Positions 42,946 to 51,871 of a stretch of DNA of 64,000 nucleotides are shown in pieces. Within the stretch, counting starts at the first letter, position 1. Each line of letters opens with the position of its first letter. The notes beneath the pieces were generated by a model, which worked only from the letters and a program-made list of their open reading frames with translations, had not been told where the DNA came from and did no database searches. The translations under genes and the position numbers were made by a program. Location: assembly GCA_011523825.1 (NCBI GenBank), contig WTFX01000009.1, positions 166,420-230,419 on the forward strand, in the 5' to 3' direction. The DNA comes from Microthrixaceae bacterium. GTDB lineage: Bacteria > Actinomycetota > Acidimicrobiia > Acidimicrobiales > Poriferisodalaceae.

Positions 42946-43013
42946 TCCCTTGACGCGGGCACGGCTGCGTGCCTTCGATGTGCTTGGGCATTGGTGTTGA
43001 CTGGTCAAGGGGA
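42946..43013 (+). other. Inverted repeats upstream of the pterin dehydratase gene
   Basis: TCCCTTGAC (42946-42954) and GTCAAGGG (43004-43011) can close a helix of at least 8 bp around an inner hairpin GGCACG-GCTG-CGTGCC (42958-42973). The outer 3' arm overlaps a smaller AGG-GGAAA-CCT hairpin near the ribosome-binding site. It could be a structured leader or the suf operon terminator. Confidence 0.4.
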
Positions 43014-43033
43014 AACCTGGGGAGGGTGATCCG

Positions 43034-43330
43034 ATGGCACGAGAGCTGTTGAGTGAGAACGAGCTGGCCGCGCTGGACGCCGAGCTGGGGGCGTGGGAGG
43101 TGTCCGGCGCCGAATTGCGCCGCACATTCCGTTTCGGCAACTTCGTGGAGGCGTTCGGGTTCATGGCCGCTGCGGCATTGGTGGCCGAGAAGATGGACCA
43201 CCACCCCAACTGGTCGAACGTCTACAGCACGGTCGAGGTGGCGCTGAATACGCACGACCGCGGCGGGGTGACCGAGCTGGACGCCGCGCTGGCGCGTGCG
43301 ATGGACGGCCTGGCTGGCGACGCAGGCTGA
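43034..43330 (+). CDS. 4a-hydroxytetrahydrobiopterin dehydratase (pterin carbinolamine dehydratase)
   Basis: The 98-aa protein has the family core FRFGNFVEAFGFM and the active-site signature EKMDHHPNWSNVY, with the HH pair and W expected for PCD/DCoH. It dehydrates 4a-carbinolamine pterins, usually after aromatic amino acid hydroxylation, but bacterial homologues are also linked to molybdopterin. No aromatic hydroxylase is in the window; a molybdopterin oxidoreductase is at 53453-55198. A strong GGGGAGGG site precedes ATG 43034. Confidence 0.9.
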   Translation: MARELLSENELAALDAELGAWEVSGAELRRTFRFGNFVEAFGFMAAAALVAEKMDHHPNWSNVYSTVEVALNTHDRGGVTELDAALARAMDGLAGDAG

Positions 43331-43340
43331 TCGCCGCTCG

Positions 43341-43895
43341 ATGCGACTGCCACGCCTGCGACGGCGCGCAAAGCCCGACGAAGCTGAGCGTCCCGTGCCC
43401 GCGCCCGTTGTCGAGGGAACGGTCGAGTCGAAGCCGGGACTGCGCCGGCTGCTGCACCAGCTCTTCGAGTTCTGGGTGCGGTTGCGGCCTGCCCGGGTGA
43501 CGCTGGGCGTGCGCGGGCTGGTGGTCGACCACAAGGGCCGCGTCTGCTTGGTGCGGCACACCTACCGGGACGGGTGGTTCCTGCCTGGCGGCGGGGTGAA
43601 GACCCGTGAAGCACTCGTCGACGCAGTGGCCAGGGAGCTGCGCGAGGAGACCGGCGTCGTCGTCGCCGAGACGCCCCAGAACGTGCTGGGCGTGTACTCG
43701 TCACGTCACGGCAACCGCAGCGATCACATCGTGGTGTTCGTGGTCACCGACTGGCGTGTCGAGGAATCAGCCTCCCCCGAGATCGCCGAAGTGGCGTTCT
43801 TTCCCCCGGACGAACTGCCGCCAGGCACCACGCCCGGTACCTCACGCCGCATCTCCGAATGGATGACCGGCGTCCCCCCCGGCCACCGCTGGTAG
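43341..43895 (+). CDS. NUDIX hydrolase
   Basis: The 184-aa protein has a complete NUDIX box beginning GGVKTREALVDAVARELREE and ending TGV (about residues 82-104), matching Gx5Ex7REUxEExGU. A basic Arg/Pro-rich N-terminus of 45 residues and a membrane-proximal LRRLLHQLFEFW helix precede it. The substrate, a nucleoside diphosphate derivative, is not predictable. ATG 43341 starts 10 nt after the pterin dehydratase stop, so cotranscription is likely. Confidence 0.88.
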   Translation: MRLPRLRRRAKPDEAERPVPAPVVEGTVESKPGLRRLLHQLFEFWVRLRPARVTLGVRGLVVDHKGRVCLVRHTYRDGWFLPGGGVKTREALVDAVARELREETGVVVAETPQNVLGVYSSRHGNRSDHIVVFVVTDWRVEESASPEIAEVAFFPPDELPPGTTPGTSRRISEWMTGVPPGHRW

Positions 43896-43918
43896 CGCTG
43901 CGGGCTTCCGCTCGACCG

Positions 43919-45100
43919 CTAGAGGCGGGGGGTGCGGGGTGGGTGGCCCATGAGGATGCGGCCGTAGGCCTCCAGAGCGGGGTCGAGGGCCGTGATGGCG
44001 TGCATGTTGATGGCCTGCAGGTCTGCCTGCAGGCGGCCGATCCGGTTGGAGTCGCGCACGCCCCGACCACCGGTTGCCAGGTAGATCGTCTGGGTCGCTT
44101 CGAGGCAGCGGCGGACGGCGTACGCGCAGTCCAGGCGCACCCGTGCGCGCAGCGGAAGCTCCAGCGACTCGCCGTTGAGGGCCGTCTCCATGAGCAGCTC
44201 TGCGGTGCGTCGCATCAGCAGCTCGCCCTGGTCGACGAGCGCATGGGCTTCGGCGAACTGGCGGTGCGTCAGCGGCCAGTCGGTCTGCAGCACGTCGACG
44301 TGGCTGATGACCTTGCCGTCGACCTCCTCTGCGAATGCGGCCAGCGACGCCCGAGCGGCCCCGAGAGCAGGCGGCACCAGCGCATAGGCCAACGTCGGCA
44401 TCAGCGAACTGCGCTGTATCCAGCCGGTGTTGCGGGCCATGCCCGGCGTGTCGCCCGAGGCCAACACCTCGCCAGCTACGAAACGGTGCTCGGGCACGAA
44501 CACGTCGTCGGCCACGATGCTGCTGCTGCCCGTGGCCCGCAGCCCGTTGGCATGCCAGTCGTCGAGCGCCGTGACATCGCCGGCCGGCAGCACGAACATG
44601 CCCGAGACGGGCCCGGTGCCATCTGGGGCCGGGTAGTGGCCGCCCAGGATCACCCAGCTGGCGTGGTCGATGCCCGAGCCGAACGGCCAGAAACCGCTGA
44701 GCGTCCAGCCGCCGTCGACGGGGGTCGCATCGCCCCGGTCCACCAGCACACCTGCCACGTACTGGTCCGGACCGCCGCTGTAGATCTCCTCCTGCGCGGC
44801 GTCGGGCCAGTGGCCCACCAGCCAGGCGTGAGCGTTGCCGACGCACGAATGCCACGCGGTGGAGGGGCAGCCCTCGGCCAGCGCCGCGTTGACCTCGAGA
44901 TAGGTGACCCAGTCGAGCTCTTGGCCGCCATTGGCGCTCGGCTGGCCGATCGTCATCAGCTCGGCCGCACGAAGCTCGTCGATGACCTCTGGTGCTACCT
45001 GCCTTGCCCACAGGTCAGCCGCAGCGCGAGCGGCCAGCTTCGGCGCAAGCTGCCGCGCCCGCTCGACGAGTTCGGCGCGGCGATCAGCAGCGGCAGACAT
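43919..45100 (-). CDS. Flavin-dependent monooxygenase / acyl-CoA dehydrogenase-like oxygenase component
   Basis: The 393-aa protein has the acyl-CoA dehydrogenase fold but the sequence features of the two-component flavin hydroxylase branch (HsaA/HpaB-like). These are AEGCPSTAWHSCVGNAHAW, GGWTLSGFWPFGSGIDHASW, WHANGLRATGSSSIVADDVFVP and a C-terminal ATGGRGVRDSNRIGR. The Ser-Cys around STAWHSC and the lack of an acyl-CoA catalytic Glu favour hydroxylase over dehydrogenase. It would need a reductase such as the one at 31826. ATG 45100 is taken over the longer start at 45130. Confidence 0.8.
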   Translation of the reverse strand: MSAAADRRAELVERARQLAPKLAARAAADLWARQVAPEVIDELRAAELMTIGQPSANGGQELDWVTYLEVNAALAEGCPSTAWHSCVGNAHAWLVGHWPDAAQEEIYSGGPDQYVAGVLVDRGDATPVDGGWTLSGFWPFGSGIDHASWVILGGHYPAPDGTGPVSGMFVLPAGDVTALDDWHANGLRATGSSSIVADDVFVPEHRFVAGEVLASGDTPGMARNTGWIQRSSLMPTLAYALVPPALGAARASLAAFAEEVDGKVISHVDVLQTDWPLTHRQFAEAHALVDQGELLMRRTAELLMETALNGESLELPLRARVRLDCAYAVRRCLEATQTIYLATGGRGVRDSNRIGRLQADLQAINMHAITALDPALEAYGRILMGHPPRTPRL

Positions 45101-45180
45101 GGCGCCTATAGAAGCAGGCCCCGCCGACACGGTGCAGACCTAGCGGCCGCGCGCAGGGGTGAGCTGAGGCATCCGGAAAC

Positions 45181-45681
45181 TCAACTCGCCCCGACCGTCT
45201 CGTCGAGGCCGGTCACGAGCGCGTTCCAGCCGAGCGTGGCGCACTTGATGCGCACCGGGAACTTCACGACCCCGCGCAGCGCCTCCAGATCGCCGAGCCG
45301 CAACGCTCCGTCATTGGCGTCGACAGCGTCGGACGCGCCGTCGAACGCCTCGCTGCCGTCACCGCCGATCGATTCCTCATGGATGGACATCATGGCCTTG
45401 AAGGCCCGCGTCAGATCGCGGATCTCATCCACCGACTTGCCGATCACTGCAGCGGACATCATCGATGCCGACGCCTGGCTGATCGAGCAGCCGTATCCGC
45501 CGACCCGCAGGTCGGTCACGACCCCGCCGTCCATCTCGAACGTCAGCACCACTTCGTCGCCGCACAAGGGGTTGAAGCCCTCGCTGCGATGCGCAGGTGG
45601 ACATTCCAGCTCGCCCCTGTTTCGAGGGTTCCGGTAGTGATCGAGGATGATCTCCCGGTACAGGTCTTCGAGCCCAGCCAT
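45181..45681 (-). CDS. sufU: SufU-type Fe-S scaffold / sulfur transfer protein
   Basis: The 166-aa protein of the IscU/NifU-N family has the three conserved cysteines in NPLCGDEV, GYGCSISQASASMM and VRIKCATLGW, with the Asp after the first Cys. The insertion between the second and third Cys (about residues 95-140) is typical of SufU, which is a zinc-dependent sulfurtransferase working with SufS. ATG 45681 is chosen because the fold starts at AGLEDLYREIILDHYR. It lies 31 nt downstream of sufS. Confidence 0.93.
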   Translation of the reverse strand: MAGLEDLYREIILDHYRNPRNRGELECPPAHRSEGFNPLCGDEVVLTFEMDGGVVTDLRVGGYGCSISQASASMMSAAVIGKSVDEIRDLTRAFKAMMSIHEESIGGDGSEAFDGASDAVDANDGALRLGDLEALRGVVKFPVRIKCATLGWNALVTGLDETVGAS

Positions 45682-45712
45682 GAGGTTTCGCTCTGCCCTC
45701 GTCCCGTCGCGC

Positions 45713-46972
45713 TCAGAGTCCGAACAGTGCGCCGACCTCGTCGAGCGCATCTGCCAGCGAATCTACGTCCGAAGCGTCGTTGTACACATACAGCGATGCC
45801 CGCGTGGTGGCCCCGACGCCGAGGCATGCCATCAGGGGCTTCGCACAGTGGTGTCCTGCACGCACGCACACGCCGCTCTGGTCCAGCACTTGAGAGATGT
45901 CGTGGGGGTGCACATCGCGGAACAGGAACGACAGCACGCCGCCGCGTTGGGCCGGCTCGGACGGACCGTGGATGGTGATGTCGTCGCCATGCCGATCGGT
46001 CAAGGTCCGCAGCGCGTAGCCGGTGAGGCTGACTTCGTGGGCCCGCACGGCTTCCATGCCGAGCCCTTCCAGATACCGCACGGCTGCCCCGAGGCCCACG
46101 ATCTCGGCGATGGGCGGGGTACCGGCCTCAAACTTGTGGGGCACCGTGTTGGGCCGGAAGCCATCCTTGGTGACGTCGAGGATCATTTCGCCCCCGCCGA
46201 GGAACGGCGGCATTGCCTCAAGCAGCTCTGATCGGGCCCACAGCACCCCGACCCCGGTGGGGCCGCACATCTTGTGGCCGGTGAACACCATGAAGTCGGC
46301 GCCCATGGCGCTCACGTCGGTGGGCAGGTGCGGCACGTACTGGCTGGCGTCCACGCTGATCAGCGCCCCGGCGTCATGCGCTGCGGCCGCCAGGGCTGGG
46401 ATCGGGTTGAGCGTGCCGAGAACATTGCTCATGGCGGTGACCGACAGCAGCTTCGCCCCGTCGAGCAGGCGGTCGAGGTCGGTGAGGTCTAAGCAGCCGT
46501 CGTGAGTAATGGGGATCCAGCGGATCTCGAAGCCCCGCTCGGCAGCCAGGATGTGCCACGGCACGATGTTGGCGTGGTGCTCCATTTCCGTGAGCACGAT
46601 CGCATCTGTGGGCCCGAGTTGGGAACCGCCCCACGACCGGGCTACCAGGTTCATGGCCTCGGTTGCGTTCTTGGTGAACACGATTTCGTCTGCGCTGAGT
46701 GCACCGATGAAACGGGCCACGTCAGCACGGGCACGCTCCATCTCCTCCGTGGCAGCCGCCGCGATCTCGTACGCGCCCCGGTGCACGTTGGCGTTGATGG
46801 TCCGGTAGTAGTCGTCCATCGCGTCGAGCACGGCGGCGGGCTTCTGCGATGACGCTGCGGAGTCCAGGTACACGATCGGTCGATCGTGTACCGTGCGCTG
46901 CAGCAGCGGGAACTGCGCCTTCACTGTCGCATCGATAGGCCCGTCGATGGCGCTGCCGGCTGCCGCGCTCAT
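45713..46972 (-). CDS. sufS: Cysteine desulfurase SufS
   Basis: The 419-aa group II desulfurase takes sulfur from cysteine for Fe-S assembly. It has YLDSAASSQKP at the start, NANVHRGAYEIA, EMEHHANIVPW with the PLP-stacking His, the PLP lysine in FTGHKMCGPTGVGVL and the catalytic cysteine in RAGHHCAKPLM. The substrate-channel segment VDASQYVPH differs from the more usual VDGAQ. Its ATG overlaps the stop of the second sufC (ATGA), giving a sufC-sufS-sufU operon. Confidence 0.95.
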   Translation of the reverse strand: MSAAAGSAIDGPIDATVKAQFPLLQRTVHDRPIVYLDSAASSQKPAAVLDAMDDYYRTINANVHRGAYEIAAAATEEMERARADVARFIGALSADEIVFTKNATEAMNLVARSWGGSQLGPTDAIVLTEMEHHANIVPWHILAAERGFEIRWIPITHDGCLDLTDLDRLLDGAKLLSVTAMSNVLGTLNPIPALAAAAHDAGALISVDASQYVPHLPTDVSAMGADFMVFTGHKMCGPTGVGVLWARSELLEAMPPFLGGGEMILDVTKDGFRPNTVPHKFEAGTPPIAEIVGLGAAVRYLEGLGMEAVRAHEVSLTGYALRTLTDRHGDDITIHGPSEPAQRGGVLSFLFRDVHPHDISQVLDQSGVCVRAGHHCAKPLMACLGVGATTRASLYVYNDASDVDSLADALDEVGALFGL

Positions 46973-47781
46973 GCTGCTGCCATCTGCTCGAACGGCTCGT
47001 AGCCGTCGCGTTCCAGCTCGGCGGCGAGCTCCGGACCGCCCGAGGCCACGATCTGCCCGTCGACCAGCACATGGACGTAGTCGGGCTCGATCTCACCCAG
47101 CAGGCGCTCGTAGTGCGTGATGAGCACCACGCCCATGTGCGGCCGCTCGGCACGGACCTGCTGCAGACCAGTGGCCACCACCCGCAGTGCATCGATGTCG
47201 AGGCCCGAATCGGTCTCGTCGAGCACCGCCACGTCGGGTTCGAGCAGCGCCAGCTGCAGGATCTCGTTGCGTTTGCGCTCGCCGCCGCTGAAGCCCTCGT
47301 TGAGGTAGCGGTCCATGAACGACTCGTCCATGCCCAGACGCGACATCCATTCGCCCATGGCGACGTAGATCTCGATGGCCGACACGTCTTCGCCGCGCCG
47401 TGCCGAGACCGCTTGGCGCAGGAAGTTGCGCACCGATACGCCCGGGATGTGCTGCGGGTACTGGAATGCCAGGAACAGCCCGGCTTTGGAGCGGGCGTCG
47501 GGATCCCACTCGGACACGTCGTCGCCGCGGTAGCGGATCTCGCCGCCGGTCACCTCGTACTCCGGCGATCCCAGAATCGTGGTGGCCAGCGTCGACTTGC
47601 CCGACCCGTTGGGGCCCATGATGGCGTGGCACTCGCCCGCGTGGACCACCAGATCCACGCCGCGCAGAATCTGCGGGCCGTCGACTGCTCGGACGCCCAA
47701 GCCGTCGATCTCGAAGAGGGGCGCGCCGTGCGGCGCGGTGTTGCCCGTCGCGCCGTGCGGCGCCGTGTCGCCTGCCGCCAT
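46969..47781 (-). CDS. sufC: Fe-S cluster assembly ATPase SufC (copy 2)
   Basis: The 270-aa ATPase has Walker A GPNGSGKST, GLFLAFQYPQHIPGVSV, signature FSGGERKRNE, Walker B VAVLDETDSGLDIDAL and H-loop ITHYERLLGEI. Its wording (AFQYPQHIPG, RKRNEILQLALLEPD) is closer to the common actinobacterial SufC than copy 1. The N-terminus has a short TAPHGA repeat at DNA and protein level. ATG 47781 is supported by TACACT 7 nt upstream. It heads the minus-strand sufC-sufS-sufU operon. Confidence 0.94.
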   Translation of the reverse strand: MAAGDTAPHGATGNTAPHGAPLFEIDGLGVRAVDGPQILRGVDLVVHAGECHAIMGPNGSGKSTLATTILGSPEYEVTGGEIRYRGDDVSEWDPDARSKAGLFLAFQYPQHIPGVSVRNFLRQAVSARRGEDVSAIEIYVAMGEWMSRLGMDESFMDRYLNEGFSGGERKRNEILQLALLEPDVAVLDETDSGLDIDALRVVATGLQQVRAERPHMGVVLITHYERLLGEIEPDYVHVLVDGQIVASGGPELAAELERDGYEPFEQMAAA

Positions 47782-47788
47782 CAAGCGC

Positions 47789-47794
47789 AGTGTA
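47789..47794 (-). promoter_or_regulatory. -10 hexamer TACACT (minus strand), leaderless type
   Basis: TACACT ends 7 nt before ATG 47781 of the second sufC. Confidence 0.5.
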
Positions 47795-47857
47795 TGGCTG
47801 CCCCCAAAAGCCTCAACCGGCGCTGGGCCGCTGCCGATCCATCGGGCGCTGAGCCGC

Positions 47858-49231
47858 TCAGTCCCAGAGGCTGTCGACCACGTCGAGCCACAGCTGGGTG
47901 GTGAGCGCCAGCGATTCGATGTCGATGCGCTCGTCGTTCCCGTGGAAACGGGCGCCGTATTCGCCGCCGTCGAGCTCGGGGCTGAACAGGCCGGCGCCGT
48001 AGGCAATGGCGCCCATGTCGCGGTACACCCGGGAGTCGGTGAACCCGATGATGAGCTGCGGCGTCAGCCGAGCCGTCGGGAATCGCCGCCCCACCGCCAC
48101 CTGCAGCGCATCCCACAGCGGGGTCTCCACCCGGCTGACCGACGCGGGGTCGTTCATGATGATCTCGACCTCGACGTCGCCGGCCAGGTCGCCGAGCGCC
48201 TCGTCGAGATGGGCCTGCACCTCGGCGGCGCCTTCGCCGGGCAGCGTCCGCACGTCCACCTCGATGTCGACGTGGTCGGGGATGACGTTCGTCTTCATCG
48301 ACGTCGGCGCGCCGATGACGTTCGGCGAGAACGACGTGTGAGTGCACGAGTACAAGTGCGCGGCCACCGACGCGCTCGGATGAGCGTCGAGCCAGTCCTC
48401 GATCAGGGTCTCGTCGAGCATGATCGCCCGGGTCTCATCGTCGACCCCGAGCGTGTCGACCTGCTCGCGCCACAGCTCATGGAACCGCGGCGGCGGCCGG
48501 TACTGCGAGATCCGGTGCACCACCGCTGCTGCCTTGACCAGCGCGTTCTCCTGGCGGAACGGGCGTGAGCCGTGCCCGGGCACGCCTCGCACTCGCAGCC
48601 GCCGCCACGCCACACCCTTCTCGCCGATGTTCATGCCGATGAACGGGGCGTCGGGCGACCCCGAGTGCAGGCCGCCGTTCTCAGTCAGCACGTAGTCGGC
48701 GCCGATGACGTCCCAGTGATTCTCGGCCATCCAGCGGGCGCCGTAGCTCGAACCGGCTTCCTCGTCGGCGCAGGCGAAGTAGATGAGGTCGCCCTTGGGC
48801 CGGTAGCCGGTCAGGGCCAGGTGCCGCATCGCCACCGCCATCGAGGACGTGAGGTTCAGCATGTCCACCGCGCCGCGGCCCCAGACTTCGCCGTCGATGA
48901 GTTCGCCGCCGAACGGATCGCGGCTCCAGCCGTCACGATTCACGGGCACCACGTCGGTGTGGCCCATCAGGCACAGGGTGGGAGCGTCCGGGTCGCTGCC
49001 CTCGATGCGGGTCACGAGCGATCGCCGGCCCGGCGCGGCGTCGAAGACTTCGAGATCCAGTCCGGCGCCTTCGAGGTAGGCCTGGATCGTGTCGGAGTTG
49101 CGGACTTCGTCGCCTGACTCGGGCGTGCCGTAGTTGACGCACTCGTTGCGGATCAGGGTCTGCAGCAGCTCGACGGTCTGGCCGGTCCGACGGTTCTCGT
49201 CGCTGGTCCCAGCAGTGAATGACTGGCTCAT
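47858..49231 (-). CDS. M20 family metallopeptidase
   Basis: The 457-aa zinc hydrolase of the M20 (ArgE/DapE/CPG2) family has the first metal ligands in MGHTDVVPV, the bridging Asp in WGRGAVDML, the catalytic Glu pair in ADEEAGSSYGA and the last His in GARFHGNDERI. A dimerisation or lid domain sits in the middle (about residues 200-330). It removes an acyl or amino acid group from a peptide-like substrate that cannot be specified. ATG 49231 has TAAGTT 7 nt upstream. Confidence 0.9.
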   Translation of the reverse strand: MSQSFTAGTSDENRRTGQTVELLQTLIRNECVNYGTPESGDEVRNSDTIQAYLEGAGLDLEVFDAAPGRRSLVTRIEGSDPDAPTLCLMGHTDVVPVNRDGWSRDPFGGELIDGEVWGRGAVDMLNLTSSMAVAMRHLALTGYRPKGDLIYFACADEEAGSSYGARWMAENHWDVIGADYVLTENGGLHSGSPDAPFIGMNIGEKGVAWRRLRVRGVPGHGSRPFRQENALVKAAAVVHRISQYRPPPRFHELWREQVDTLGVDDETRAIMLDETLIEDWLDAHPSASVAAHLYSCTHTSFSPNVIGAPTSMKTNVIPDHVDIEVDVRTLPGEGAAEVQAHLDEALGDLAGDVEVEIIMNDPASVSRVETPLWDALQVAVGRRFPTARLTPQLIIGFTDSRVYRDMGAIAYGAGLFSPELDGGEYGARFHGNDERIDIESLALTTQLWLDVVDSLWD

Positions 49232-49238
49232 GTGCTGC

Positions 49239-49244
49239 AACTTA
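49239..49244 (-). promoter_or_regulatory. -10 hexamer TAAGTT (minus strand), leaderless type
   Basis: TAAGTT ends 7 nt before ATG 49231 on the minus strand. Confidence 0.45.
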
Positions 49245-49282
49245 CGCGGCGCACTGGCAGCCAACTGTGGTCCAATGACCCG

Positions 49283-50731
49283 ATGAATTCGGGCTCTGGG
49301 AACGAAGCGGGCATTTGCGGACTGACCGCGATCGAGATGGCGACCATGCTGGCGGCCGGGGAGGTCTCCGCACGCGAGCTGCTGGCAGCGCATCTTGACC
49401 GCATCGAGCAGGTCAATCCCGCCCTCAATGCCATCGTGACGGTCACGCCGGAGCTGGCGGCCGAGCGTGCCGCTGCCGCCGACGAGGCGCACGCCCGCGG
49501 CGAGTCGCTGGGACTGCTGCACGGCCTGCCCGTGGCCCACAAGGACCTGGCGCTGACGGCCGGTGTCCGCACCACCATGGGCTCGCCGCTGTTCGCCGAC
49601 TTCGTGCCCGACATCGACGCGCTGGTGGTGGAACGCCAGCGCGAGGCCGGGGCGGTGATGGTCGGCAAGACCAACACGCCCGAGTTCGGCGCCGGCTCGC
49701 ACACGTTCAATCCGGTGTTCGGCATCACCCGCAACCCCTACAACCTCGCCAAGACGTGCGGCGGCTCCAGCGGGGGAGCGGCGGTGGCGCTGGCAGCCCG
49801 CATGCTGCCGCTGTGCGACGGGTCTGACCTCGGCGGGTCGCTGCGCAACCCGGCGGCGTTCTGCAACATCGTGGGCTTTCGCCCGTCGCCGGGTCGGGTG
49901 CCGTCGACCACCGCGATGGATGCCTGGTTCCCGCTGGCGGTCGAAGGCCCCATGGCCCGCACTGTGGCCGACGTGGCGTTCTTCCTGCAGGCACTGGCCG
50001 GACCGGACGACCGCTCACCGGTGTCGATTCAGGAATCGCCGGAGGCTTTCGCCGGCTCGCTTCAGCGGGATCTGCGCGGCGTACGAGTGGCGTGGTCACC
50101 AGATGCGGGAGGGCTGCCCGTCGACCCCGCAGTGCGAGCAGCCACGGCGAACGTGCCCGATGTGCTCGCCGACCTGGGCTGTGAGCTGGTCGAGGCGTGG
50201 CCCGACCTGTCCGATGCCCCAGCGGTCTTCCAGGCCCGGCGTGCCTGGCTGTTCGCCCTCGGTTTCGGACCCCTGCTGTCCCAGCACCCTGGCCAGTTCA
50301 AGGACACGCTGACCTGGAACATCACCCAGGGGCTGTCGATGTCGATCAGCGACTACGCCGACGCCTGCCGGCGCCACACCCAGCTCTTCGCCGCTCTCGA
50401 CGCCTTCATGTCGCCTGACGAAGGCGGCTTCGAGTTCCTGGCGTGCCCGACCACACAGGTTCCGCCGTTCGACGTCGAGGTCGAGTACCCCACCGAGATC
50501 GATGGCGTCACCTTCGAGACCTACATCGACTGGATGCGCTCATGCAGCGACATCACGGTCACGACCCATCCCGCCATCTCGGTCCCGGCCGGATTCACCG
50601 CCGACGGGCTCCCGGTGGGCTTGCAGCTTGTCGGTCGCCATCGTGCCGACCGCTCAGTGCTCGAATTGGCTCACGCCTGGGAGTCGGCCACCCGCCATAT
50701 CGACGTTCTGCCGCCGCTGTCGGGCCAGTAA
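49283..50731 (+). CDS. Amidase (amidase signature family)
   Basis: The 482-aa hydrolase has the Ser-cisSer-Lys triad: Lys in LPVAHKDLALTAG, the Ser-rich GGSSGGAAVALAARM loop, and the nucleophile region DGSDLGGSLRNPAAFC. The opening LTAIEMATMLAAGEVSARELL is typical. It hydrolyses an amide; family members range from aryl-amidases to aminohydrolases of plasticiser or drug amides. It is not part of a gatCAB cluster. ATG 49283 is the first start that keeps the full family N-terminus, and it is divergent from the M20 gene by 51 nt. Confidence 0.92.
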   Translation: MNSGSGNEAGICGLTAIEMATMLAAGEVSARELLAAHLDRIEQVNPALNAIVTVTPELAAERAAAADEAHARGESLGLLHGLPVAHKDLALTAGVRTTMGSPLFADFVPDIDALVVERQREAGAVMVGKTNTPEFGAGSHTFNPVFGITRNPYNLAKTCGGSSGGAAVALAARMLPLCDGSDLGGSLRNPAAFCNIVGFRPSPGRVPSTTAMDAWFPLAVEGPMARTVADVAFFLQALAGPDDRSPVSIQESPEAFAGSLQRDLRGVRVAWSPDAGGLPVDPAVRAATANVPDVLADLGCELVEAWPDLSDAPAVFQARRAWLFALGFGPLLSQHPGQFKDTLTWNITQGLSMSISDYADACRRHTQLFAALDAFMSPDEGGFEFLACPTTQVPPFDVEVEYPTEIDGVTFETYIDWMRSCSDITVTTHPAISVPAGFTADGLPVGLQLVGRHRADRSVLELAHAWESATRHIDVLPPLSGQ

Positions 50732-50784
50732 GCCGGGCCAGCAAGCGGCCTCATATTCTCCTGTTGCCAGCGCAGGCCGCTCGG

Positions 50785-50790
50785 TAGCCT
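50785..50790 (+). promoter_or_regulatory. -10 hexamer TAGCCT, leaderless type
   Basis: TAGCCT ends 7 nt before GTG 50798 of the ABC ATPase gene. Confidence 0.5.
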
Positions 50791-50797
50791 GCCGCCC

Positions 50798-51871
50798 GTG
50801 TCCGAATCGAATTCCGCGGCGCCGGTAACGGCAATCGAGGCCCACGGGCTCGTGCGCGACTTCGGGGCCAAGCGGGCGGTCGACGGTGTGGACCTGCTGG
50901 TTCGCGAAGGCGAGATCTTCGGCTTCCTGGGTCCGAACGGCGCCGGCAAGAGCACCACCGTGCGCATGCTGTGCACCCTGTTGCGCCCGACGGCAGGCAC
51001 CGCCAGAGTGGCCGGCTACGACGTCGAGAAGAACCCCGGCCAGGTGCGCATCCGCATAGGCGTGGCGATGCAGGAAGCCGCGCTGGATGAGAAACAGACG
51101 GGCCGCGAGATACTCGACCTGCAGGCCCGCCTCTACGGGCTGCGCCCTGCGGACCGGCTGGCATCCATTACCCAGGCCATCGATCTCGCTGACATCGGGG
51201 ATGCCATAGACGATCGCATCGGCACCTACAGCGGCGGCATGAAGCGACGGCTGGACCTCGCGGCCTCGCTGATCCACGCACCCGAGGTGATCTTCCTCGA
51301 CGAGCCCACCACCGGTCTCGACCCGGTGAGCCGTGCGCAGGTGTGGGACGAAGTGCGGCGGCTCAACAGCGAGTTGGGCGTGACGGTGTTCCTCACCACG
51401 CAGTACATGGAGGAAGCCGATGCCTTGGCCGACCGGGTCGCAATCCTGGCCGACGGTCGCATCGTCCAGCAGGGCACCCCTGCCGAGCTGAAGCGAGCCG
51501 TCGGGTCCGACGTGATCGTGGTGGATCTGGAACCGGGCCACATCGCACGGGCGGAAGAGGTGGCAAGGTCGGTGCCGGGCGCAGACGGGGTGACCGCCGG
51601 CCGGCTCGGCGTCACGATCGCAACTGCCGACGGGGCAGGACTCGTCGGCGCTGTGGCGGTGGCCTTGGCGAACGCTGATGTGCATCCGACAGCGCTCACC
51701 GTCCGCACGCCGTCGCTCGATGACGTCTTCTTGCAGGCGACCGGGTACCGAATGGCGGTCGCCGAGGAGGCTGCGGCCGAGGGTGCAGTGGTCGCCGAGG
51801 AGGCGGCAGCCGAAGGATCCGGAGCCGAGGTACGCGACGGTCAGCTGACCGCCCCCGGGGGTGCGTCATGA
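50798..51871 (+). CDS. ABC exporter ATP-binding protein, DrrA type
   Basis: The 357-aa ATPase has Walker A GPNGAGKST, the DrrA-like MLCTLLRPTAGTARVAGYDV, the Q-loop and signature TYSGGMKRRLDLA, Walker B IFLDEPTTGLDP and a C-terminal domain ending TPSLDDVFLQATG, typical of drug and lipid exporters. The last 40 residues contain an EEAAAEG direct repeat not seen in relatives. It pairs with the permease encoded next (ATGA overlap). The exported compound is unknown. Confidence 0.92.
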   Translation: MSESNSAAPVTAIEAHGLVRDFGAKRAVDGVDLLVREGEIFGFLGPNGAGKSTTVRMLCTLLRPTAGTARVAGYDVEKNPGQVRIRIGVAMQEAALDEKQTGREILDLQARLYGLRPADRLASITQAIDLADIGDAIDDRIGTYSGGMKRRLDLAASLIHAPEVIFLDEPTTGLDPVSRAQVWDEVRRLNSELGVTVFLTTQYMEEADALADRVAILADGRIVQQGTPAELKRAVGSDVIVVDLEPGHIARAEEVARSVPGADGVTAGRLGVTIATADGAGLVGAVAVALANADVHPTALTVRTPSLDDVFLQATGYRMAVAEEAAAEGAVVAEEAAAEGSGAEVRDGQLTAPGGAS

